A stretch of DNA of 64,000 nucleotides from NCBI GenBank assembly GCA_036397455.1, contig DASWIX010000033.1:11463-75462 (forward strand). The letters are read 5' to 3'. The stretch comes from JADFNB01 sp036397455. GTDB taxonomy: Bacteria; Gemmatimonadota; Gemmatimonadetes; Gemmatimonadales; GWC2-71-9. The notes beneath the pieces were generated by a model. It did not search any database and was not told the origin of the DNA. It saw only the letters and a list, made by a program, of their open reading frames with translations. A program made the position numbers and the translations under genes. Shown one piece after another: positions 44,021-51,894 of the stretch; positions within the stretch are counted from its first letter, which is position 1; every line of letters starts with the position of its first letter.

Positions 44021-44888
44021 GCGCGGAGTCGAGCGTACGGACCTGCTCCGCGATCCAGCGGGTCACGGCGGCATGCGGCAGAAACGCTTCGCCCGCCGTG
44101 TAGTCCAGCCCGGCAAGCACGGTGGCATACGGGCCGAAGCCCGACAGCCGGTAGGGCACGACCAGGACCTTGAATCCCTCCCGCGTCAGGCGCTCGACGT
44201 CGGATCGTAGCCCCGCCTCGACCTGCACCCGCTTGCCCTCCCAATCCTCTCGCAGCGTCACCGTCCGAACCGCATGGAACCCGCGCGCCCGTACGGGCGC
44301 CGCGGCACGGTCCATCGCCGCGAGCAACCGGTCGTTTTCCCGATCGTCGCCTACGCCATGTGCTACGATGAAGACGACCTCGCGACTCGGTGTTACGCTG
44401 ATCTGCTCGACGCGGTCGGTGACGATGGCGGTAATCCCATGCCAGGCGGCGAGACCCTCGGCGTGGGTGCCGATGACCAGTGAATGCCGCAGGCGTGGCG
44501 GCACGCCCCCCTCGGACCCTCCGTGCATGGGGAACGCGGGAGGCGGGTCGTCGGTGAGCCCGAGGAAATACTCCGTCTGCGCGAGGAACGAATTCCCGGT
44601 GAGAAACAGCCGAACCAGCGCAACGCGCCGCACGCCGCGCTCGGCAAGTGAGTCGAGGCCCGCCTGCAGCGAGTGCGGGTTCGCCATGCCGAGTGCAAGC
44701 GCCGTGGGAACGCGCGCTCCAAGCCCGTGAATCGCCTGGCGCACCTGCTCGTTCCATCCCTCGTCTCCGCCGTGCGCCATGACGAGTACGCCGAGGTCGC
44801 CGGGCTCGGGGGACGGAGACTGGCGCAGGCCGGTGGCGCACCCGACGAAGGGCATGAGCAAGAACGGGACGAAACGTCTGAGGCACAT
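44007..44888 (-). CDS. CbiX/sirohydrochlorin chelatase-like lipoprotein
   Basis: A 293-residue protein. The N terminus is a signal ending in LLMPFVGCATG, so it is probably a lipoprotein. Two halves resemble the chelatase/CbiX fold: DLGVLVMAHGGDEGWNEQV in the first and VVFIVAHGVGDDRENDRLL in the second, each with the conserved His. A cytoplasmic cobalt or iron chelatase would not be exported, so this is perhaps a metal- or heme-binding protein that reuses the fold. The ATG at 44888 fits the signal peptide. Confidence 0.72.
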   Translation of the reverse strand: MCLRRFVPFLLMPFVGCATGLRQSPSPEPGDLGVLVMAHGGDEGWNEQVRQAIHGLGARVPTALALGMANPHSLQAGLDSLAERGVRRVALVRLFLTGNSFLAQTEYFLGLTDDPPPAFPMHGGSEGGVPPRLRHSLVIGTHAEGLAAWHGITAIVTDRVEQISVTPSREVVFIVAHGVGDDRENDRLLAAMDRAAAPVRARGFHAVRTVTLREDWEGKRVQVEAGLRSDVERLTREGFKVLVVPYRLSGFGPYATVLAGLDYTAGEAFLPHAAVTRWIAEQVRTLDSALREP

Positions 44889-45064
44889 TAGGAACTCGAT
44901 GGTCCGTGAAACCGTGTATCGTAGACGACCGCCGCACCTCGGTCAACGGGAAGGCAAAGAACCACGTGTACCCCCGCCGGCCGATAGGACTGGCGGTCCG
45001 GGGCTCGCGAACGGAGCTTTCGGAAAGAAGCTGGCCGTACCATCGCCGCATGCGGGGTGACATC

Positions 45065-45418
45065 ATGGATGAGAGCCAACGCGACCGATTCATTAAACGG
45101 ATCTCGACGGTGGGCGCCGGGCTCAGGGAGGACGTCCAATTGGCGCTCGGCGTGATCGTGTCAGACCTGCGCGCGCAGGTGATCGAGGGCGCGGTTCCGG
45201 ACGACGAGGTCACGACCCTCGTGGCGCTGCACGATGCCACGGAAGCTCTCTGGCGCGCGACGCTCTCCAGCACGCCGCCCCTGCGGCCGGAGGAACTGGT
45301 GGCCCGGCTGCGCGAGCTGCGCGACCATTGCGCCGGTCCGACGGAAGGCTTTCGGATTCAGTTTGCGCAGGTCCTCGAGAAGGCCGAGGTGTTGCGGTCC
45401 ACCAAGAAGTACCGCTGA
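45065..45418 (+). CDS. Small hypothetical protein
   Basis: A 117-residue, acidic, helical soluble protein beginning MDESQRDRFIKRIS. It has no signal peptide and no recognisable motif. GGGGTGACATC precedes the ATG at 45065. It lies 52 bases before the next gene on the same strand and may share its promoter. Upstream in-frame codons look unlike a protein and were left out. Confidence 0.55.
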   Translation: MDESQRDRFIKRISTVGAGLREDVQLALGVIVSDLRAQVIEGAVPDDEVTTLVALHDATEALWRATLSSTPPLRPEELVARLRELRDHCAGPTEGFRIQFAQVLEKAEVLRSTKKYR

Positions 45419-45470
45419 TCCACCAAAACCCCGGGCGCACTGGACGTGCAATGACCAATGGGAGGTTCCC

Positions 45471-46067
45471 ATGAAACTGTCTTGTCTGGCATTGACCCTA
45501 CTCGTCGTACCGACGCTCCCGGCGCAACAGCGCCCCCGCGTGGACTTCGCCGTCCGTGCAGAATGGACGCAACTGCCCCACCGCGTGGATCGGCTGGCAA
45601 TCGCGCACGGCAACCTCGGGATAGCGGCGGAGATCGGCACCAAGCCACCCTGGGCTCCACCGTGGCTTCGCCTGAGTGTGTACGCCGTACTTGCACCGGC
45701 CCGCGTGGCGGCGGCGGCGCCAGGGATCACCACACTTGGCGGCGGCGCGGAAGCCGAATTGGTTTCATCATCGCGATTCGGCATGACGGCGGGAGTCGGA
45801 TTCGAGGCACTCACGTTCGAGGCCGGCGCCTACAACCAGGCTACGAACGCATGCACGCCCGGGTACGCGTGCGGACAACTGTTCCTGGGCTACCACTCAG
45901 GTTGGCGACTGGGCACCGCGCTCCGTGCCCATGGGGTTTACTGGATGCATCCGCGTTTCGGCGTGTCCATCGCGCCAACGGTGCGGGCGCTCGTACCCTA
46001 CGGCGAAGGCGGACCGCAGAACAATGCGGTTTACGGCGCGCTCGCGGCGGGTGTGACGGTTCGCTGA
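45471..46067 (+). CDS. Exported hypothetical protein, probably beta-rich
   Basis: A 198-residue protein with a clear signal peptide (MKLSCLALTLLVVPTLPAQQ). The mature part alternates short strands rich in Gly, Ala and aromatic residues (FGMTAGVGFEALTFEAGAYN, GLRAH-like turns), compatible with a small outer-membrane beta-barrel. It carries one cysteine pair (NACTPGYAC). The GGGAGG box before the ATG is strong. Its 3' end overlaps the convergent Uma2 relic by 37 bases. Confidence 0.68.
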   Translation: MKLSCLALTLLVVPTLPAQQRPRVDFAVRAEWTQLPHRVDRLAIAHGNLGIAAEIGTKPPWAPPWLRLSVYAVLAPARVAAAAPGITTLGGGAEAELVSSSRFGMTAGVGFEALTFEAGAYNQATNACTPGYACGQLFLGYHSGWRLGTALRAHGVYWMHPRFGVSIAPTVRALVPYGEGGPQNNAVYGALAAGVTVR

Positions 46068-46402
46068 TTGCCGTGGGGCGGCGTCTCCCGTGGTATATCG
46101 GCAAACAGCGCGGGCACGTCGATCGTGAGTTCCTCCCCGTCCTCGGCAACGCGCCATCGGAGCACGTCGTCCACGATCTCCGGCCGCTCGTCGGCAGGCC
46201 GCCACACCTCGACCACCTGCGCGTCCGGATCGACGATCCAGTAGGTCGCCACCTGCTGCCGCTGGTACAGGCGGCGCGTGAGCAACCGGTCACCACGCGC
46301 GGAACCGGGAGAAACGACCTCGACGGCCAGTGCGAGCGTGCGGAACGTCTTCCACGTCCTGGAAACCTCCGACCTCGGCACGACGAAGAGATCCGGCTGC
46401 AC
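46031..46402 (-). pseudogene. Truncated Uma2-family (PD-(D/E)XK-like) nuclease fragment
   Basis: About 123 residues match the C-terminal two thirds of Uma2 proteins (QPDLFVVPRSE, LAVEVVSPGSARGDRLLTRR, VATYWIVDPDAQVVEVWRP). The N-terminal 60-70 residues with the first conserved acidic residue are missing: upstream in frame only six further codons precede a TGA and then the end of the ApbE gene. The first codon of the listed frame is GTG. This is a fragment, most likely nonfunctional. Confidence 0.65.
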
Positions 46403-46449
46403 GCGGGCAAGCGCCCGTCGTCATCCTCTCGCGGCAGGGCGACGCGACG

Positions 46450-47445
46450 CTACGCCGAGTGGATGACCTCGGCGCGGCCGTTGACCACGGCGCCGTTCGA
46501 TGCGCAGAAGGCGGCGGTCGCCGCGGCGTCTGCCGTCATGCAGTCGGTGGCCTGCACGGTGAGGGTCCGGAGACCGCGCGCGCGCGGCGCGCCGGTGGAG
46601 GGATCGAGCAGGTGGTGATAGCGCCGGCCCTTGTACTCGAAGTACTGCAGATAGTCCCCCGATGTGGCGATGGCGGCGTCACGCACGTCGATGGTGGCAA
46701 TCGCCTGACCCGGCCCGACCAGACTTGCAACACCAACCGTCTCGTCCGGTGAGCGGACGCCGATACGCCACGCGTCGCCGTCGACCGACTCGCCCATGGC
46801 ATAGAGATCGCCGCCGAGATTCACCACTGCATCCCGAATACCCCAATCACGCAGCACGTCCACCGCGCGATCGACCCCATAGCCCTTGCCGATTCCACCC
46901 AGATCCACGGAGACGTCCTTATCGGTGAACCGAACGGCGGGCCGCCCTCTCCACGTGTCGATGTCGAGCGCGCGATACAGCCCACGGCCGGCAAACCGCG
47001 CGACAGCACGTTCGGAGGGCGGTGCCGTGCGGGCGCCGACGTCCCACAGCGCGATCGAGCGACCGAGACAGGGGTCGAAGACACCATCCGTCCTATCCGC
47101 CCACGCAACCGCCGCCCGCAACACGGCCGCCGTCTCGGCGCTCACCGATACGGCCTCGCCGGCCGCGCGCGCATTCGCTCGGCCGATCTCCGAGGTCGCG
47201 CTGAACCGCGTCAGCGTCCGTTCCGCCGTGCGAAGCCGTGCAATCGCCGCGTCGATCGCGCCCCCCGCATACCACACGTCGCGGTGCACCACCACCAACT
47301 CGGCGACGGTTCCCATGATCGGCACCGCGCGGCGCACGAGCCGACGACGACGCCGCACGAGTGGAATCGCCGCCAGCGTGAACGCCCCGACACCCAGCGC
47401 GATGAACGCGCGACGACCCGGTCCCACCCGCTCAGCGTGTTGCAT
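46450..47445 (-). CDS. apbE: FAD:protein FMN transferase (ApbE)
   Basis: A 331-residue flavinyl transferase. A twin-arginine-like N terminus (GRRAFIALGVGAFTL) suggests export or membrane anchoring. PIMGTVAELVVVH, VSVSAETAAVLRAAVAWAD, DLGGIGKGYGVDRAVDVL and the final TVQATDCMTADAAATAAF are typical ApbE motifs. It attaches FMN covalently to a Thr/Ser of RnfG and RnfD, whose genes lie in the same operon just upstream. GGAG lies eight bases before the ATG. It overlaps the small NqrM-like gene by 14 bases and is the last gene of the operon. Confidence 0.92.
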   Translation of the reverse strand: MQHAERVGPGRRAFIALGVGAFTLAAIPLVRRRRRLVRRAVPIMGTVAELVVVHRDVWYAGGAIDAAIARLRTAERTLTRFSATSEIGRANARAAGEAVSVSAETAAVLRAAVAWADRTDGVFDPCLGRSIALWDVGARTAPPSERAVARFAGRGLYRALDIDTWRGRPAVRFTDKDVSVDLGGIGKGYGVDRAVDVLRDWGIRDAVVNLGGDLYAMGESVDGDAWRIGVRSPDETVGVASLVGPGQAIATIDVRDAAIATSGDYLQYFEYKGRRYHHLLDPSTGAPRARGLRTLTVQATDCMTADAAATAAFCASNGAVVNGRAEVIHSA

Positions 47446-47605
47446 GATCAGGCTCCGTCTCTTCAAGTCGATGACCATCACGCTCGCACACTCCTCCGTT
47501 GCACGTGCAGTTCCCACACGTCCCCACATCCTCACGGCCCCGCTGCAACAGCGTGAACACCGCGAACAGCAACGCGACGCCCAGTATCCCGACGATGGCG
47601 CCCAT
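47432..47605 (-). CDS. Small NqrM-like cysteine-rich membrane protein
   Basis: A 57-residue protein too short for routine gene calling. The N terminus is one membrane segment (IVGILGVALLFAVFTLL), followed by a cysteine cluster CGNCTCNGGVC. This layout (single membrane segment then C-x2-C-x-C-x4-C) resembles NqrM, which helps assemble the iron site between the NqrD and NqrE subunits of Na+-NQR, homologous to RnfE and RnfA. Its position right after rnfA and before apbE supports a role in Rnf maturation. The ATG overlaps the rnfA stop (TGATG). Confidence 0.7.
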   Translation of the reverse strand: MGAIVGILGVALLFAVFTLLQRGREDVGTCGNCTCNGGVCERDGHRLEETEPDHATR

Positions 47606-48186
47606 CACGCGGAACTCAACAACCCGGCAAACCCCATGAAGGCCAGCGACAGCGCGCCGGCAATGATCAACACCAGGCCCATTCCCCGCGCGATATCGGG
47701 TACCTCCGCCAATTCCATTCGCTCACGGATCGATGCCATGAGCACCAGCGCCAAGGTCAACCCCAACCCGCCGCCAACCGCGAAGAACAGCCCTTCCATG
47801 AATCCGTATCCACGGTTGGTTTGGAAGATGGCCAGGCCGAGGATGGCGCAGTTGGTGGTGATCAACGGTAAGAAGATGCCGAGCTGGCGGAACAACACCG
47901 GGCTCAACTTCTTCACCGCCATCTCGACGATCTGCACCAACGAGGCAATGACCACGATGAACGAGATCAGTCGCAGATAGGGCGCGTACGGCAGCACGAA
48001 CGCGTTCAGGAACGATGCCGCCAGCGACGTCATCGTCATCACGAAGATGTTCGCCAGGCCCATGCGGAGTGCCGTGTCGACTTTCGCGGACACGCCCATG
48101 AACGGACACAGCCCCAGGAACAACGCGAGCGTGAAGTTGTTCACGACCATCGCTGAGACGAGAATCCAGATGAGGTGGCCCATCAC
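47605..48186 (-). CDS. rnfA: Rnf electron transport complex subunit RnfA
   Basis: A 193-residue inner-membrane subunit with six membrane segments. VVNNFTLALFLGLCPFMGVSAK and LPLITTNCAILGLAIF hold the conserved cysteines that ligate the iron centre shared with RnfE. With the other subunits it oxidises ferredoxin, reduces NAD+ and moves Na+ or H+ (or the reverse). The start overlaps the rnfE stop by four bases. Confidence 0.93.
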   Translation of the reverse strand: MMGHLIWILVSAMVVNNFTLALFLGLCPFMGVSAKVDTALRMGLANIFVMTMTSLAASFLNAFVLPYAPYLRLISFIVVIASLVQIVEMAVKKLSPVLFRQLGIFLPLITTNCAILGLAIFQTNRGYGFMEGLFFAVGGGLGLTLALVLMASIRERMELAEVPDIARGMGLVLIIAGALSLAFMGFAGLLSSA

Positions 48187-48842
48187 GCCGCCTTCCCGGG
48201 TTGTGCCACACCCTCGGGCCAGTCACGGACACGGGCCTTCGCGTCGGCCCGCTTCTGGACCCAACTCAGCGTCAGCAGGATCATGCCGAGGGTCAGGAAC
48301 CCTCCCGGGGGGAGGACCATGATGACCCACGGTTCGAAGTCCGGCCCGAACACACTTCTGCCGAGGAACGTGCCGCTCCCGAGCACCTCACGCACCGATC
48401 CCATCATGACCAACGCGATCGAAAAGCCCACGCCGGCGCCGAACGCGTCGAGCAGCGACCGTCCGACCGGTCGCTTCGAGGCAAACGCCTCCTGGCGGCC
48501 CAGAATGATGCAATTGACGACGATCAACGCGACGAAGGCGCCCAGTTGCTTGTGAATCGTCGGCGCGATCGCCTCGAGGCTCATATCCGCGACGGTGACG
48601 AACGTGGCGATGATCAGGATGTACGTGCTGATGCGCACTTCGTGCGGGACCCAGCGCTTGAGCGACGACACCAGCAGGCTCGAGGCGCACAGCACGAAGA
48701 ACGTGGCAGCCGACATGGCGAGGCTGTTTTCGACGGAATTGGTCACCGCGAGCGCGGGACACAATCCCAGTAACTGGACCAGCACCGGATTCTCCCGCCA
48801 CACGCCACGCGTGAAATCCTGCAATAGTGTCGTCGCCCTCAT
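48183..48842 (-). CDS. rnfE: Rnf electron transport complex subunit RnfE
   Basis: A 219-residue membrane subunit homologous to RnfA, with NPVLVQLLGLCPALAVTNSVEN at the first conserved Cys and LIVVNCIILGRQEAF at the second. The C-terminal tail is hydrophilic. It lies between rnfG and rnfA in the usual order. Confidence 0.93.
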   Translation of the reverse strand: MRATTLLQDFTRGVWRENPVLVQLLGLCPALAVTNSVENSLAMSAATFFVLCASSLLVSSLKRWVPHEVRISTYILIIATFVTVADMSLEAIAPTIHKQLGAFVALIVVNCIILGRQEAFASKRPVGRSLLDAFGAGVGFSIALVMMGSVREVLGSGTFLGRSVFGPDFEPWVIMVLPPGGFLTLGMILLTLSWVQKRADAKARVRDWPEGVAQPGKAA

Positions 48843-48844
48843 CG

Positions 48845-49552
48845 CTATCCTCCCGCCGGACCGTTCGAGTCGGTCGCCGGCGACGCCGGTCCGGCGGCCT
48901 GCCGGTCCGATAGGTACGCGGTCAGACGCGGTCCCAACCGTGCCAGCGATTCGTTGATCGCGCGGATCACCGCGCGAGACGAGATCGTGGCGCCCGTGAT
49001 CATGTCGACGCCGCCGGGTGCCGACGGGTTGTCCTTCCGGCCGCGCTTGGCTCCGCTCAGGGGGGTCGCGACGTCACGAAACCCGGTCACGAACGCGGAG
49101 TCTTTTTCGATCTTGTCGCCCAGACCGGGCGTTTCCTTGTTCTCGAGCACTTTCATGCCGATCAGGCGGCTCGCCGCCGCGTCGTAGCCGTAGATGAGGC
49201 GGATGTTATCCTGAAATCCCGCCTTGTTCGCCACCACCGCAAATCCGATCACGCGGTCGCCCTCGTCAAACCCGAGGTACACCTGTTCATAGTCGGCGGG
49301 CGTTGCGCTCTCGGGCAGGGCTCGCGCCAGCGCGCCGTCCAGCACGAACAGCGTGTCGTAGCGCGACGGATTGCCGAGCACCTCTGCGACAGCCTGGGCG
49401 AGCACGCGCGCCTTGTGCGCCTGGATCGGTGATTGGGTCCACCCGAACACGAACACGATCAGGAACCCGGCCACCGCGCCCGCACCGCCCAGCGTCGAGA
49501 TCAGACGCCATGCCGACACCGCAGGGGGCGCAGGTGTCTTGGGCGCCGTCAT
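48845..49552 (-). CDS. rnfG: Rnf electron transport complex subunit RnfG
   Basis: A 235-residue subunit with one N-terminal membrane segment (LGGAGAVAGFLIVFVFGW) and a periplasmic FMN-binding domain. The flavinylation motif is DMITGATISSRAV (GAT core), the target of the ApbE enzyme of this operon. NKETPGLGDKIEKDSAFV is the usual preceding motif. The last 20 residues are a low-complexity Pro/Ala/Gly tail. The ATG at 49552 overlaps the rnfD stop. Confidence 0.92.
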   Translation of the reverse strand: MTAPKTPAPPAVSAWRLISTLGGAGAVAGFLIVFVFGWTQSPIQAHKARVLAQAVAEVLGNPSRYDTLFVLDGALARALPESATPADYEQVYLGFDEGDRVIGFAVVANKAGFQDNIRLIYGYDAAASRLIGMKVLENKETPGLGDKIEKDSAFVTGFRDVATPLSGAKRGRKDNPSAPGGVDMITGATISSRAVIRAINESLARLGPRLTAYLSDRQAAGPASPATDSNGPAGG

Positions 49553-50562
49553 GGTTTCGGCCCCCGGGCACCGATTCCCGGCGTACCGAACACGCGTGGT
49601 TGGGTCACGCGATTGATGAAGGGCACCATCGCGTTCATCAGGAGGATCGCGTACATCATGCCCTCGGCGAGGCCACCCCACAGCCGGATAATCACCACCA
49701 GGAGCCCGATCCCCGCGCCGAAGATCCACGCGCCGATGTTCGTCACCGGTGACGTGACCATGTCGGTCGCCATGTACACCGCACCGAGCATCAAGCCGCC
49801 GGAAAACAACATGAACAGCGGACCCGGATAGCGGGCCCCGTCCAGCAGATGCAACAGGCCGGCCATCACGGCCACGGTCGCAAAGATGGAGATGGGGATG
49901 CGCCAGTTGAGGTAGTTCCGCAGCGCGAGGTACCCACCGCAAATCAGGATGACGATGCCCGAGGTTTCGCCGAGCGACCCGCCAACGCTTCCCATGATGA
50001 GGTCGCGCGTCGCCGAGCCGGTCGCCTCGAATTTCATTAGCCCGAGCGGGGTCGCGCCGGTCATCACGTCGGCAGCCGATTGCATGAGCGGCGTGGCGAA
50101 GTTGCTGCCGTAGAAATTCCACCAGTCGCCGCGGATTGGTGCGGGCCACGTCGTCATCGCCACCGGAAACGCCGCCTGGAGGAACGCCCGCCCCAACAAC
50201 GCGGGATTGAACACGTTCTGTCCCAAGCCGCCAAAGATCAGCTTGCCAAACCCGATCGCGAAGCCCGCGCCAATGAAGACCATCCACAGTGGGAGCCCCG
50301 GCGGCAGCGTCAACCCGAGCAACAAGCCGGTGATCGCGGCGGACCCGTCCCGCACCGATCCCTTCGGCGCGAAGATCCGTTCCGTGAGCAGCGCGCCGGC
50401 GGTGGCACACCCGACGACGACCAGCGCGCTCGGGCCAAAGACGTACGCCGACACCGCCACGACCGGAACCAGACTCGCGACGACGGACCACATGATCTTC
50501 GGCGTCGAATCCGGGGCCGCGAGATGTGGCGACGCGGTAACGAGGAACCGGGAATCCGTCAC
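49549..50562 (-). CDS. rnfD: Rnf electron transport complex subunit RnfD
   Basis: A 337-residue membrane subunit with about nine segments. FNPALLGRAFLQAAFPVAMTTW and DVMTGATPLGLMK with the FMN-attachment threonine, then DMVTSPVTNIGAWIFG, are conserved in RnfD/NqrB. It accepts a covalent FMN from ApbE. The GTG start overlaps the rnfC stop by four bases (GTGA). Confidence 0.93.
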   Translation of the reverse strand: MTDSRFLVTASPHLAAPDSTPKIMWSVVASLVPVVAVSAYVFGPSALVVVGCATAGALLTERIFAPKGSVRDGSAAITGLLLGLTLPPGLPLWMVFIGAGFAIGFGKLIFGGLGQNVFNPALLGRAFLQAAFPVAMTTWPAPIRGDWWNFYGSNFATPLMQSAADVMTGATPLGLMKFEATGSATRDLIMGSVGGSLGETSGIVILICGGYLALRNYLNWRIPISIFATVAVMAGLLHLLDGARYPGPLFMLFSGGLMLGAVYMATDMVTSPVTNIGAWIFGAGIGLLVVIIRLWGGLAEGMMYAILLMNAMVPFINRVTQPRVFGTPGIGARGPKP

Positions 50563-51884
50563 GCCGCGGGCGGCCGCTGCCGCCATGCGGTCTTGGCGGC
50601 GGCAAACTGTTGAGACAGAGGGAGGTGTGACGGGCAGACGTACGAACAGCACCCGCACAGCATGCAGTCCATCAGGTGATTCGCGACCATCTCGTCGTAT
50701 CGCTCGACCGCGGCCAGCTTGCCCAGGTGCTGCGGATTGAGGAAGACCGGACAGGCGTCGAGACAGTGTCCGCAGCTGATACATGGGTACGAATGTTGCG
50801 GCCTGCACTCCGATGCCGCGAGCACGATCACGCCGGTGGTACCCTTGAGCAGCGGCGTTTCCATGTTGGCGAGCGCCGCACCCATCATGGGCCCGCCGAA
50901 GACGATCTCCCGCGCGTCGTCCGTCATCCCGCCACACGCGTCGAGGAGGTATCCGAGCGTGGTCCCCACCGGGACGATCAGGTTGGACGGCCGGCGCACG
51001 CCCTTCCCGGTCACCGTGACGATCCGCTCGACGAGCGGCATGCCCGTCTCAAACACTTCCGCGATCGTCGCGACCGACGCCGCATTCTGCACGAGAATGC
51101 CGACGTCCATGGGGAGCCCGCCGGACGGCACTTCGCGGCGGGCGATCGCTTCGATCAGCATCTTCTCCGCACCTTGCGGATACTTCACGGTCAATGGATG
51201 AATCGCGATGTCGAGATCGGGCGGTCGCGTGCGAGTCAACGCGGCGATAGCGTCCGGCTTGTTCTTTTCGACGCCGATGGCCGCCCGGCTCACGCCGAGT
51301 GCCTTCATCAGGATGCGGATACCGAGATGCACGCGGTCCGGGTACTCCGCCATGGTTCGATGATCGGTAGTGAGGTACGGCTCGCACTCGCACCCATTCA
51401 CGATGATCAGGTCGATCGGCTTGTCGGCTGGTGGCGACAGCTTCACATGGGTCGGAAACGCCGCTCCCCCCAGACCCACGACTCCCGCTGCCCGGATCGC
51501 CTCGATGAGCCCCTTCCGGTCGAGTGCCGTCCAGTCGGGCACGAGACGTGGTCTCGGGATCTGCGCGGAGTACGGCTCGACGTCGATGCGAATGGCGTTC
51601 GCATAGGTACCGTTGGGATGAGGCCACAGACCGATGTCGGCAACGGTTCCGCTGGCTGAGGCGTGAATGGGAGATGACACCCATCCGTCGGCGGCGGCAA
51701 CGAGATCACCACGCTCCACGCGGTCGCCCACCCGCACGATCGCTTTGGCCGGTTTGCCGGTGTGCTGGCTCAGCGGAAGGACCACCGTGTCCGGAAACGG
51801 GAGTCGCCGGATCGCTTCACCCGCCGTGCGCTGTTTGAGTTCGGGCGGGTGAACCCCGTGCCGGAACGTCAGGCCACGCAGCAC
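50559..51884 (-). CDS. rnfC: Rnf electron transport complex subunit RnfC
   Basis: A 441-residue subunit that binds NADH/FMN and two [4Fe-4S] clusters. It starts with HGVHPPELKQRTAG; the SLBB-like GAAFPTHVKLSPP and VNGCECEPYLTTDHRTM motifs are present, and the C terminus holds CISCGHCLDACP and CMLCGCCSYVCP. It is the Rnf subunit that exchanges electrons with NAD. It lies ten bases downstream of the large pyruvate oxidoreductase gene, an unusual position. Confidence 0.94.
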   Translation of the reverse strand: MLRGLTFRHGVHPPELKQRTAGEAIRRLPFPDTVVLPLSQHTGKPAKAIVRVGDRVERGDLVAAADGWVSSPIHASASGTVADIGLWPHPNGTYANAIRIDVEPYSAQIPRPRLVPDWTALDRKGLIEAIRAAGVVGLGGAAFPTHVKLSPPADKPIDLIIVNGCECEPYLTTDHRTMAEYPDRVHLGIRILMKALGVSRAAIGVEKNKPDAIAALTRTRPPDLDIAIHPLTVKYPQGAEKMLIEAIARREVPSGGLPMDVGILVQNAASVATIAEVFETGMPLVERIVTVTGKGVRRPSNLIVPVGTTLGYLLDACGGMTDDAREIVFGGPMMGAALANMETPLLKGTTGVIVLAASECRPQHSYPCISCGHCLDACPVFLNPQHLGKLAAVERYDEMVANHLMDCMLCGCCSYVCPSHLPLSQQFAAAKTAWRQRPPAA

Positions 51885-51894
51885 GTCGGAGCCC

